From positions 51,085 to 115,084 of the forward strand of contig JAWQRO010000001.1 of assembly GCA_033557835.1 (NCBI GenBank): DNA of 64,000 nt, read 5' to 3'. The notes below the pieces were generated by a model. The model did not search any database and had not been told where the DNA came from. It saw only the letters and a list, made by a program, of their open reading frames with translations. Every line of letters begins with the position of its first letter. Positions within the stretch are counted from its first letter, which is position 1. The DNA is from Helochares maculicollis (Eukaryota > Arthropoda > Insecta > Coleoptera > Hydrophilidae). Of this stretch, positions 14,101 through 24,896 are shown in pieces. The position numbers and the translations under genes were made by a program.

Positions 14101-17100
14101 TTCCATATTTTTATTTAAAAAAAGTTTTGTCATTATTAAGCCAGACTTTTGAACCCATGTAGTAATTAAACAGCACCACAGTTTAGTATGCTAATGACAT
14201 ATAAGCAGCCAAAAGTATTGTATTAATTACATGTCCTGGAAAGGAGACGGAATGTTGCTCTTAACAACCCTTCCTTCGTAATCGATACTGCATAAGTATT
14301 GTTTAATGCCGACTATTAAGGCAGATGGATCCAAGCGTACCCTCGAAACAAATTTTGTATCGCTCTCTTTCTGTCTTTCAACGTACATACTAGCGCTTTG
14401 GTACCAACAACCCTTCTTTTATAAGCTCAGCATCTTTAAGAACAGTTAAGAAAGAGTTCATTCGTAAATCACAAAGAGACTGGTCCCGAAGCTACAAGGA
14501 AGTTGTAAAGAGTAACCATTTGTTTAATCAAATCACATCTTGGGGGTGATGTTATCATCGTCAGAATGTTGGAACAAGTCTTTTAATTGATAGGGTTCTT
14601 GAGAGAGGACATCCATACACGCGATATATTTATACGAAAGTTAATTTTCTCCAATTTCAACTATTTTGCAATTTATAAAAACTGAATTAGTCCGTCGGCG
14701 TTCAAATAGGAATCTTCATCTGTTCTCCTGTTATAATTCACATTTATCTTCACTTCAGACAATAGCATAGTTAATTTGAGTACTTATCAATGTAAAGATA
14801 GTTTTTGAGCATATGGTATTGTAATTTCCAACCGAGGTCATCAATCTCGCCAAATCTTAAATCAAGTCTTGGCCAACGGGAATGGCCGAATTGTTTTGGA
14901 AAACAACACAGCCAATAAAAGAAGTAAAATGAAGTACGTTTAAGTGTATCTGTGAGCAGTACTGCCTGCCAGTCATTTCGACATTGTTCTGGTAGAGTCT
15001 CTCAGCTTTCTAATGCCTAAATACTACTTTCAATTGCAAAGTGAATTACTCATCTTTCAGATAGTCTTTTAGCGACCTCTATGAGCGAAACCAGATTTGT
15101 TTCAACAATACTCTTGAATCCTACTACGGTAATAATGCCGATAAGACCACAGCCCAAAGGAATCTTCTTTTAATCAATTCTAATCCCTACTCAGCAATTA
15201 AAACCCTGATACCTGGTCTAATTTGCTTGACAAGCCTTACATGTTTCTACAGTATAAACCTGCAGCTCGTCATTTAGGCTTCCGACCTATCAAACTCGTA
15301 TATTATCCCAAGAAAGACCAAGGCCGACTTAATTGTTGAAAAGTATTGTAGAATTATTCTAGAGTAGCGTTGAAAACAAATAGGCTTCGCTCTTGAGAGT
15401 CTAAATGATAGAGTATATAGCGAAAGAAAAGCGCTTTGCATTTACCGTAGTTTTTCTTTTGCCGATAAGAAAAATTGACAAGACTACACTATGACTGCCA
15501 CCAAAAGAACACAGAAGTGCCTACCTGTTGTTAAATAATCATATAATTTAGTTTCTAATTGCATATGGTTAACTCATTAAGCTATGACGAGCTGTACAAA
15601 ATAAATAGAAAATAAAAAAGTTGAGGACATTTTTCAGAATTTGAATATAACGGACCTTTAATTACGTTACAATATTCCATTTCTTTCCTAGACCTCCAAC
15701 AGCAAAGACAATTTCAACTAAACGGCACCCTAGAATCTTATGTTAAAAGCCGGCTTTACATGTTTCTACCATATAAATCTGCAGCTCGCAGATTTCGGTC
15801 CTCATCCGCCAAACCTGTAAATCGGCAATAAAATGATTTCAATGAAGACTAAAAGAGTACTTTGTATATTTAAATTTATATATGCATCCCTAGCGTTCAA
15901 AATGTGCAACGATGTCAAGGAAACAAGAGTGCTGAGTAAATTTATTGCAACGAGTTATTTTAATGCGATAGAAAGATTCATGAAAGCGATATTGGACATT
16001 GTTCACAGGAATTGACATTTCTCAAGGGATAATATTGACCATCCAGAACACGCCCTCCTAGGCAGTAAAATTTATCGCCCAAGTTATATATGAACCCTTA
16101 CGATTCATTAAAGAAGTTATTTATTATCACATCTCGAAAATGTTCGTCAAAATTCTATTCTTAGGGAGCGTTTCTTTTTTAAATATTTGTTGCTATTTAC
16201 TAACCAACAGAAAAATAAGCGAACAACCGGTTTGGCTGTTTCTTTCTGAATATGGATATCATGTTTTGTAATTGGATCGTCAAATCTCAACATCGAAATT
16301 TTAAAGCTTTAAATTTAAGCAATACGAGAAAATTAAATGCACAGATGTTCACGCTTTAGTCAATTTTGCGGCGTCTTCCTTAAGCTGTTGGATAATTGCC
16401 CAAATTCTGTTCAAGTTCATCTTCATCTACAAACTAATGTTTCTAGAAATGACCACTGACCTGACCTGACCTATAATGATATGCAGTTTAAAACTACGAT
16501 TTAAAGTCTAATCTAATGGACAGATCAATGTTTCGAAAATAAGTCAACACTAATTTAATCAAAGTATTGGAGCAGAAGCAGACTCGAAGCATTACCGAAG
16601 TGGAATTTTGCTCAAAACTGTAGCGGAGCAAAAGCACAGATAATTTGAATTGCACTATTGTTCCATCTTTTTTTGTCCAATACTACTCGAAGTCTAAGAA
16701 TCAATGGCTGTCGCTTGTTAACTATCTAACTATTATTTTGCATCCGTAAAAACATGGAAGTCATTGGCTTCGCATTTACGCCAACTTTCTGATAAATATT
16801 AACTAAAAAAAGTATGCTGACAAGCTCGGGCGCGTACTTAAATCCCCAAGCGAAGCAATATATTAAAAGATATGCTCCAAATCTTTGACTGTAAATCTTT
16901 AATATTGAGTTGAATTAGAATCCAAGATACATTTTATCCGAGATATAAAGAAAATATCACGAAATGTGCAGAAAGACTTTTGAGCAACTTGCAGCGAGAG
17001 TCTGCCATCTAAGCAGTTCAATATTTCCACCAATTTATATATTACGGTTATCCAGAAAAGCTGACGTCTAGGACGTAACAACCTCCACATCTGTGCTTTT

Positions 17101-20100
17101 CCCTCAAATTATTGGCAGTGATACAAGTGCGGTTTCGTCCCGAGAGTGGTGTAGTTTACGATCGACCTGCGTTGTATTTCCGGTTCATTCGGGACCCGCG
17201 TGTCGCTACATCCGGCTTACACGACGCTACCCCCTTATGTTCTTTGGTGGCAGACGAGGGTTCGATACATTTATTAGGTGGTTTACGGTGGAAGTTATAA
17301 TTACAGAGCGATATTTCTGAGCGTGGTTAGACAGAGGGTGGTGAAATGATGTACAACATTTGCTTTATTGCTAAGGGTCAGTAGATCCCATTGGACATGT
17401 CGGTAAATTTATCTTTAAAATTGCTTCATGTTAACCAACTCATTAATTTGGTCGAAGTTTTATGGGATTGGAAATCACTTTAGTTATCCGCAATGTAAGC
17501 TCTATGGAGTTAAGAAAATTGAATATCTATTTAAAATCCTACCCAATAAATTCCAAAAACTTTAGCTAATTGTCTGTTGCATTCAACGCTTCATAATCCA
17601 AGCGGATTAGCAAAAATCAACGACTTGGCTTAATGGCGTGCTCGAAATTTTGTTGCTATTGTTTATCTGTAAGAAGATATCTTTAACCGGCAAAAATTAA
17701 AGCGAAGCTTTAAGATGGAAAATCTTTGAATGGAAACCCCCCGTCTCGTTTTATCTCCCAAAACGGACAAAATAACCGAGTGAGTGAAACTTGTCGAGAA
17801 GTCTGTATACCAGACGCCATCAGCGTTCGGAATTCCTTTTCCGCTCTTTTTGCGACCCCTCCTAAAGTGACATTTCCTCGTTGATTCCGAACTCGTTCCT
17901 TAAATTGCGCCAGCATAAATCGAATTGTACATTGCCAATGAAATTACTCCCCAGATTGCCTTTTAATCAAGAAAAAGCTGCGAAGACCGAGAAACGAAGA
18001 GCTTCCCCCCTAACAAATTTGATGCAACCCTGCAGTTAAACTTCAATGAGGAGTCTGTACTTATCCGTTTCAGCTTTCCCATTTCCCTCTTGATTGGATT
18101 TCTGAGATGTAATTTCAATGCAAATTCCAATTATCTATGTGTATGTAATAAGCTCGCTTCTCAAAGCTTACAGCAGATGTTCTAACAATGTTCTGCCGGG
18201 GTTGCTCTACTTTTCGCATACTTAAGCTTAACCTTCTCAGATAAGCTGATGCCAAACATTAAACATTTTGCATGTCTGCGTCAAAGAACACCCATGCTCA
18301 AATTATATGACAAGTAGTCCTTCTAGGATTTTTCATAGAAGTTTTGTAAATAAGTAAACCTCCACAACACCACCATTCGACGAATTGATGCATATCCAGA
18401 GATGTTGGATAAGATACCTAACGAGACCTTTGTGGAAACCTATTTAGAAACATGATGAAAATTTGGCTGCAGTAAAACCCAATCTGATTATGATTTGTCG
18501 AGTCTATTAACAGTTATTGAATACCATGCGTTAAATTTATAGTGAGCTCTGCACAATGAAACACTACATTGACATTGCCACAGGCAAAATTCACAGAGGT
18601 TTTATGTTTAGAACATCCTTTAGAGGTAACATGCCCTTTGATTTTTAATTAAAATTTCTTAGGAGTCTTACGAAGAGTTCTAAGAGCCTGGAGGAATTCG
18701 AGAATGGTATAAAGAAATTGTAAAACTTTGAATGATTTTTCCGTTAATCAATTTATATTCTTTGATCTCCACAAAGCTCTTGTTCCTCAAATACAGCGAA
18801 ACGGCAAAATTAATTAAATTTTGACACGCCCAAGAAAAGGCAAAAGCGAGCCTGAATAGCATGTAATGTGGTGAAAGCACAGTCTGTGGTGAAGGTCTCG
18901 ACCAACCAAACACAAATGAGGGGGATGGGAACGAATAGCCGCAAAAGCTGTTACCCAACAAAGTGGGCTAAAGGCTAAATTTATTAACGTGGAGGAAGGA
19001 ACATTCGTTCGTTGTAACATGGATAAAAATTTCAGAGGGCAGAATAAAAGATTCTTGCGTCTAATCACCAGCGGTAATTGAAGTATAAAAGAGTAAACAA
19101 TCCAGGTGGCACGCTCGCCAATTAATAATGAAATTTTGATTTTCCCAAAGCAGTGCGAGTTCTCGCGTCGGCGATCAAGCCAACCCGACGGAGCGAGAAA
19201 GGCCGATAAGGAAAAAGCAATGAATATTTGATTCCCTCTCACAGATAGCTTTATGAATGCCGCCGCTACTCCATTGCAGAGTATCTTCAAACCCTGAAGG
19301 TAAGGCGGGAGGAGGGCAAATATAGCTTTAATCTTGAAGTGAAGAGGAAAATCTGGCATTGTAAAATATTTGTGCATGGGTGGATTTACAAAATGGCAAT
19401 TCTAGCCTAAAATGAGGTTTGGCTTGAACAATCCAGTTGTTTCAAGACCCTGACTTACAAAAAAACTGCACACATTACAATTAAATGACAGAAATTTAAT
19501 AACTACTATACATTGTGGAATAATTTCACTAAGTCAAAGTATTCACTATGGCTACACTTTTCATATAAAGCGATTGTTCAGTGTAACTTCATTATTTTAA
19601 TGATGCTTTAGTGTAAGACATGATTTTAAAAACATTTCAGGATAAATAAGGATTTGATTAGTCACACATTTCAATGTAAGCAATGTTTCAATTTAACTAA
19701 TCTTTCAACATCGCTTGTATATTAGTCCATAACCAAAATTAGTTAATCAAGCATTTCATAAAACAACACAAAGCTAATTGTTCACCACCCAATTAATATT
19801 AATGAAGTTATAAATTTGAATTTGCAGTGTACCGCCTCCCGATGTGTAACATTAATATGGCATTAATAAAGCCAATCCATGATCATCTTCCATAATTCAT
19901 GAGCTGACAACATGGACAATTAACGGCAGTGACGTTACTGGAATTTCATCAATTCCAACAGTAAAAAGTTGGTAGCTAACTGGAAATTGTGCAATCAATG
20001 TTGATAAATCAAAGGGTGGCAAAGAAAATATCAGCATTCATGTAACATGTTATTGTGTTAATTTTGTGGAAAAAACTTGTACACTACAGAATTAAAAATT

Positions 20101-20969
20101 GTATTAATCGGTTAGAAACGTGTAAAAAATCGTTTCAATTGTAGATTTTTTGAAACTTTATTCCGCATACCATACAAATTGTGTGAAAATCATATTTAGG
20201 AACGTTTCATTAATTTCAGGATAATTTTAAGAGCCAAAACTGCAATCTGAGTAAAATACCAAAATTGCGACAGATCGAATCCTTTCGCTGAAAATAGAAA
20301 TTTCAGCAAAGGCCAAGTGCTAATCAGGGCCACAATAATACAAACGTCGACCGAAATAACACATTTTGAAAAAGACTACAAAAACAGCCGAACTATTTGC
20401 AAACAAAAATATAAATGGCAAACTGAAATGCATGCTTAGGCAAATTAATGCAAACCTCAAAATTAAGGACAATACAATTTGCAGGCAAACTATAAATTAG
20501 AGATAAATATGTAATGGTATAATAGCCAGGAAAAAAGTAATTTTCACGCAAGAAGTCAAAACGAATTTCAGCGAATGTTTCCTTGCGATTTTCGAAGGTT
20601 TAACAATAGAATCGCGATTACCTTACGTTGGGCAGTGGGTGTATAAAATGCATAATTCAAACAACAACGAATAATCGTGGAATCGCGTGAATTATAAACA
20701 TGTTTTATGTAAATAGTCGGTTGAAGTAATTTGAACAAAAATGCCAGACACCCTTTGTCGCTGAGCTAATTTCGCAATCTTAAAAATAAAGCTGAAAACG
20801 AGGAAATTCTACAGACACATGCAACGTTTTAACAAAGAAATCGAAAATCTAAAAAATTGTACGAGAGAAAAAACATGCATAAACGGGCAATTTCCTCACC
20901 TTCTATAGGGTAGTAATAAGGATGTGGATGATGATAATTCGGTAGATAGTGCGGAGATTTAAAATCCAT
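2105..20969 (-). CDS. GSE1: GSE1 homologue (genetic suppressor element 1-like nuclear cofactor), 3' end missing
   Basis: Eight coding exons, minus strand in transcript order: 20969-20900, 10498-10277, 10193-10004, 8903-8712, 8578-7758, 6031-4103, 3448-3242, 3091-2105. All junctions are GT-AG and every phase matches, giving 1539 residues before a further donor (AAAG|GTAAGA). Matches to human GSE1 (from memory): [14 protein letters not shown] ending at residue 74; [14 protein letters not shown] about 151-164; an Arg/Glu-rich coiled coil about 225-278 opening [23 protein letters not shown] near 1125-1135; [12 protein letters not shown] at 1190-1201; [12 protein letters not shown] near the end. 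The ATG at 20967-20969 has an in-frame TAA 9 bases upstream. Human GSE1 is nuclear and co-purifies with LSD1/CoREST-HDAC; the same role here is inference. Residues about 279-1130 are low-complexity Pro/Ser/Asn/Thr-rich linker. The true C-terminal coiled-coil exon is outside the window or undetected. Exon 2 might also be joined to the upstream zinc-module exons. Confidence 0.9.
2499..2681 (-). repeat. Hexapeptide (18-bp) Asn-rich repeat inside the GSE1 coding sequence
   Basis: The last visible GSE1 exon contains about eight to ten imperfect copies of a six-residue unit, for example [42 protein letters not shown]. The DNA period is 18 bases. Flanking sequence has looser Asn/Gln/Ser-rich copies. 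The human protein has no such block, so this is probably a lineage-specific slippage expansion between the two conserved C-terminal motifs. Confidence 0.85.
11893..12070. repeat. Minisatellite, about 33-bp unit, 5-6 copies
   Basis: A head-to-tail array of an AT-rich unit is visible; each copy contains ATTTTTAG followed by a CATTGAATATTTT-like core and ends in CGAAA or TGAAA. Copies are 33-34 bases, except one shortened copy near 12032-12055. It lies inside GSE1 intron 1. Confidence 0.85.
13845..14165 (+). mobile_element. Decayed mariner-type transposase, C-terminal remnant
   Basis: Plus-strand translation gives HQDNTPLHS near 13857, then SYSPDL and [10 protein letters not shown] near 13950-13985, and [14 protein letters not shown] near 14040-14075. 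This is the order seen in the C-terminal half of mariner transposases. The second catalytic Asp (HQDN) survives. The third, normally in PCDFFLF or SDFFLF, reads Leu-Ser (PCLSFLF). There is an in-frame TGA between the two motifs and a TAG soon after. Sequence near 14140-14162 (GACTTTTGAACCC) resembles a worn mariner terminal repeat. The 5' half is not recognisable. It is inactive, and antisense to GSE1 in its first intron. Confidence 0.75.
15237..15822. repeat. Imperfect direct repeat pair of about 60 bp
   Basis: Copy 1 (15237-15298) and copy 2 (15756-15817) share TTACATGTTTCTAC, then TATAAA and CTGCAGCTCG, then a diverged tail with AAAC or AAACC. They lie about 519 bp apart in the same orientation inside GSE1 intron 1. 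This is probably a fragment of an unidentified dispersed repeat. Confidence 0.6.
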
Positions 20970-22650
20970 ATTTCCTATTTACATACAAACGATCCTCTTA
21001 CAAAATTTTGGCGTATTCAAAAGTCCGCAGTGAAACATTTCACTAAAAATGCACTTTGCGAGTGGAAGTGCGAAAATAAATAAGTAAACACCGCACCATT
21101 GCATACAGGGGGAGGATTAGGTGTAAATTACGCAGAGTTACCGACTAACACTCTCAACAGTAAATTTACATGGTTTTAAGAGCCCCCGCAAAATCACTAT
21201 CGCCACTACGGGAATCACACACAAAATAACCTATAAACATTAAAAGTCCACATACGACGTGTCCAGTAGCGTATGGACCTTACGGTGACGTCACTAGAGT
21301 GAACAAAACACCAGGAAGTTATGGATAAACAAAGCGAGAACGATATTTGGGCGTGAGAGACCGCAAAAAGGCGTTTATTGACAAGCGCGACCCTTCAGTC
21401 TGCGATACTTGATTTCCACCCGTCGGGCCAACACGGGGGTGGCTGCTCACTGCCTCCCCTCTTCACTCCACTCGTCGTCACTGCTGGTTCTCCCCTTTAC
21501 AACGCCACCACGTACTTCAGTGGTCCTCAACACGCAACCCTTAAAACGTAACATCCTTATATGAAGTTCAATTTCTATAACAACTTCCCGGACAAACGGA
21601 GAGAAGATTTATAGATAGCTTTCTGCTGGGAAAACTTCCCTTTTAAATTGTCCCTTTTGTCATATTCTTTTGTAGGGAAATCAATAAAATTTCAATTAAA
21701 ATCCACATTGACGTATTGTACCCCTTTTAATTTCGTGTTTAATCTTACCCAACCGAACGGGTTCAGCCTGCACATCTGGGGTTAAAATAACCGCAGTATA
21801 ACCGCTATAGCTGGAATGGCCGCGATTTCGGTTTCAACGCACACCTCCCAACAAAAAATCCCCAAATTTCCAGAATGCAAAAAGTTAAAATTGCTCCTTC
21901 ACGTTAAATTTCCTTTAATCCCTACCCTTCAATCAACAAACGTTCAGCCCGGTTCTAAGGAAATTTTTGAACGAATCTGACACTTCTATATATAGAATCT
22001 CCCCTCGAACGTTTTAGCTTCCGAATTCCGTCGGGGGCGTCGATAACAAGACAATATTATCTACAAAGCGTCTTCATCCTCCGATTTTAGTGCATAAGCC
22101 CACAGTTTAAGGTTCCCTGTGGCAGTCAGCCCTTGCGGCCCTTGAGCACTTCAACATACACAACCTTACGGGGCGCGCATGTGTTCAATCCGCCCAATTG
22201 ATGTCTCTGTTTACTTCCTGGCCGTGCGGCGCGGTGGCGGTGGTGGAAGTTGCCCCTTCTCTATCTTCTAAAACGCTTCCCGGCGCTGCTCCCTATACCT
22301 TTTTGTCGACACACGACGCCGCAGGAAAAAACAATTTTTAAAGGGAAGATCAATTCCCGAACCGTGCCGACAACCGACTTGTTCGCGATGAGACCGAATC
22401 CCGATCTCTTTTATTAGAGATAACTGACTCTCCTGCTCGCGGAACGATCTATTGCGGCAGTAAACAATGGCAATAGCGAAAAGGGTCGGCCGATGGGCTT
22501 TCCGCCTCCACGTTATTTTCCGATTCCGGCCGGATTAATTTATTTAAGTCTGAGAGAGGCGCGAACGGTATTCCTTGCCTGAGGGAGGGATAAACGACGG
22601 GTTAATTTTTGCTCTCGCTGCCATCAGAGAGGCCAGCAAAGTCAAAGCTA
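20970..22650 (-). promoter_or_regulatory. Likely GSE1 promoter and 5' UTR region (GC-richer, with CRE)
   Basis: The stretch upstream of the GSE1 start codon is clearly richer in G, C and CpG than its surroundings, especially 21240-21560 and 22000-22650. A perfect cAMP-response element TGACGTCA lies at 21286-21293, about 317 bases upstream of the ATG. I could not place a transcription start. A palindromic TATA-like run near 21986-21995 has no well-spaced initiator. If the upstream zinc-module exons splice to GSE1 exon 2, this would be an internal promoter for a short isoform. Confidence 0.5.
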
Positions 22651-24592
22651 ATGAAGGGGCGTCTATTTAATATCCCATCAGTTACAACCGCTCGCTAAGT
22701 TTTCTCCGATAAATTGAAACTAAATTACCATATAGAAATGAATTTCCGGTAATTTTCACTGATTAATTTATACGTTTAAAATTAATTATTGGCGCAGTGG
22801 AGAGAATCTCAAAACGCTGGAGAAATTTCACAAAAAGGTGAGGTTCCACTCGTAATGCAATTAATATGAAGGCAACAACTTTATCCTTTGCAAAATTGAA
22901 TTCCGCCAATCTTTTACTAAAAATCATGGAAATATTCTAATTTCTACCCGAGAATTAATAATAGAACCGCCAAACCACATTGATTTGGCATTTCATTTTT
23001 ACTTAATTACTAAACTTTTAATTTTCATCTGTGGTACTTCCATTCGATATTTTGAATCCTAAGAAATGTCGAATTTTTGCCAATTTCGAATTATTTTAAT
23101 CAAGTTATTGCCAGTTTGCCAATAATACATCTATTTACCTGATTTTGATTCATTTTAAAATTGCCAAACCCGGATTAATCCATCTTTTTGTCTCTTAATG
23201 TGTAAATAAAAAAAAAACTTAAAAACAGAACGTGAGAATTTTGAAATCTAACCTCACTTCTCTAATAATGTTATCGTCTTCTTAATTCTCTAATGAATAC
23301 GATTGATTAGTAATTTATGGAGTCTACACAATAAGCATAAATAAAATTGATATGAAGAAAAGGTAGCGTAAAGGGATAAATGATTATTAAACTCAAGCCA
23401 GTTATAATTGCTATGGATTGGACACAGTAATTTTGTTGCTGAGAAAATGATATCTGCAGAAAATAAATTCAAATATTTTTAGCTAATATCAATAGAGTAC
23501 AAGGTAAGCCATTTAAATATTTGTTTTTGATACAAAATAAAACAGAAATTTTGCCCAGTCATCAGGAAAGGATAAATAATGGTTTAACCTACTGATTTTG
23601 CCATTTCTTCACTATAAAGGAAGTAATATCTTCATGAAATATGTAAACATTGGGGTCTAAGTCTAAGTGAACTACCCTTAATCAAATTACTTATTTTAAA
23701 TTTTCATTTGCATAGGTCTTGATAAAGTATTCGTTTAACTAAGAACGTTATGAAAATAATACGTTACATTAAGAATTGACCCTAAAGAAGGTTTTTTATA
23801 AACAACTGATGGTGATGACAAGCATCTAAGCAAAACTAGATATGCAATTGTCAAACTTCTACATCACTTTAATCATTATTTAAAATTTCATCAGTTTTGG
23901 AATTCTTAGGGTTACATGTAGATTTCAATATGCTATCATAGCTCTTGACAAGAATGAAAAAGAGGTCATCATTTATCTAAACAATAAAAGCAAAAAGGTT
24001 GCTTTGTATAATCTGAAGAAGAGACCTTTTAAGTGACAAGTCAGGAAGAGGGGAATATGAACAAGAATATAAGCCAAACACTCACATATATCTATTTAAA
24101 TCATCTAGACTATGATTCAGTGGTGGCAGAAAGTTTTTGAATGCCACTTCTCAGGTAGTATCAAGCTATGTTCTAGATAGGCCAATATTTAATATCTTAT
24201 AAATAAATATTTCATGCACTGCTGACACAGCAAGTATTACCAGACCTAGTTGAGACTGCCAACTACATCCATTGAACGAAATGCAGACAAATCTATCATG
24301 GGTATATGCAGGATTTAAAGAAATTAAAAGTATTGTGCAGAAAATTACCCAAATAAAATAAAAATAAACTTTAAGTTAATGTACAAAACACTTACATGAC
24401 ATTAACAGTTGCTGAACTATAAATATTGCTAATAATCAAATTGAAATCAGATACTTATATGTCAATAATACACAAATCAAAGTTACGTATTTCTACAATC
24501 TTTTTTATAAGATCGATTAACAGTTAATAAAATAAATGTAGCTTTCAAATATTTTACATATTATTATCATCTAGTGCAGCCTGGTTTGTTAA
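22651..24592. other. AT-rich non-coding DNA between the GSE1 promoter and the zinc-module gene
   Basis: I see no exon, RNA gene or clear repeat. Short open frames such as 23290-23472 look random. No AATAAA is evident on the minus strand just after the candidate zinc-gene stop. That fits intron better than intergenic DNA, though it is weak evidence. Confidence 0.4.
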
Positions 24593-24615
24593 CTATACCC
24601 TAGTTTTATTCATAC
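24593..24615 (-). CDS. Candidate terminal exon of the zinc-module gene (alternative ending)
   Basis: After the exon at 24897-24999, an acceptor (ACAATTCTCCAG) precedes GT ATG AAT and stops within seven codons. The phase matches, and the protein would end in GMNKTRV, for 827 residues in total. The final TRV fits a class I PDZ-binding consensus. The polypyrimidine tract is modest and no poly(A) signal was found, so this may be a chance match. The competing model splices to GSE1 exon 2 at 10498. Confidence 0.3.
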
Positions 24616-24896
24616 CTGGAGAATTGTAAACTCATAAACATCTACTCAAAATTTAGTTGATCACTTTTAGTGCGGCCATTTTGTAAGATGTACATACGCA
24701 AAAGAATTGACATATTTAATAAATGTTTGTTTGTTAAGTGTGCAGTTACTTAAATATTCATGAATACATTAAACGTGTTTATGCATCAAATTTTGAAACT
24801 AGGTTTTGTTATACCAACACTTTATTTTTGACTTCTTATTAAAATAGTAGAATTATTCAACTGCTATGACTACATCGTATAATCGTCTTTACTTAC

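Larger units (their letters stand above)
10499..20899 (-). other. GSE1 first coding intron (10.4 kb)
   Basis: No credible coding exon was found on either strand. Apparent open frames, including 187 codons on the minus strand at 18814-19377, have no recognisable domain and atypical composition. The intron holds a minisatellite (11893-12070), a decayed mariner piece (about 13845-14165), an imperfect direct repeat (15237/15756) and overlapping TGACCT hexamers (16450-16475). GC-richer patches near 12.2-12.6, 17.1-17.3 and 17.7-19.4 kb could be regulatory, but I recognise nothing specific in them. Confidence 0.6.

Noticed and set aside
17093..17320. GC-richer segment with a GGGTTCGAT sequence, checked as a possible tRNA
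   Set aside because: No acceptor stem, D-arm or anticodon arm could be folded around it, and the overlapping open frames have no family similarity.
18814..19377. Minus-strand open frame of 187 codons in GSE1 intron 1
   Set aside because: It overlaps another open frame, has no recognisable domain and shows the hydrophobic, Leu/Phe/Ile-rich composition of random AT-rich translation; no splice signals tie it to GSE1.
21986..21995. TATATATA run as a GSE1 TATA box
   Set aside because: The sequence is palindromic and no initiator lies at the usual 28-32 base spacing on the minus strand.
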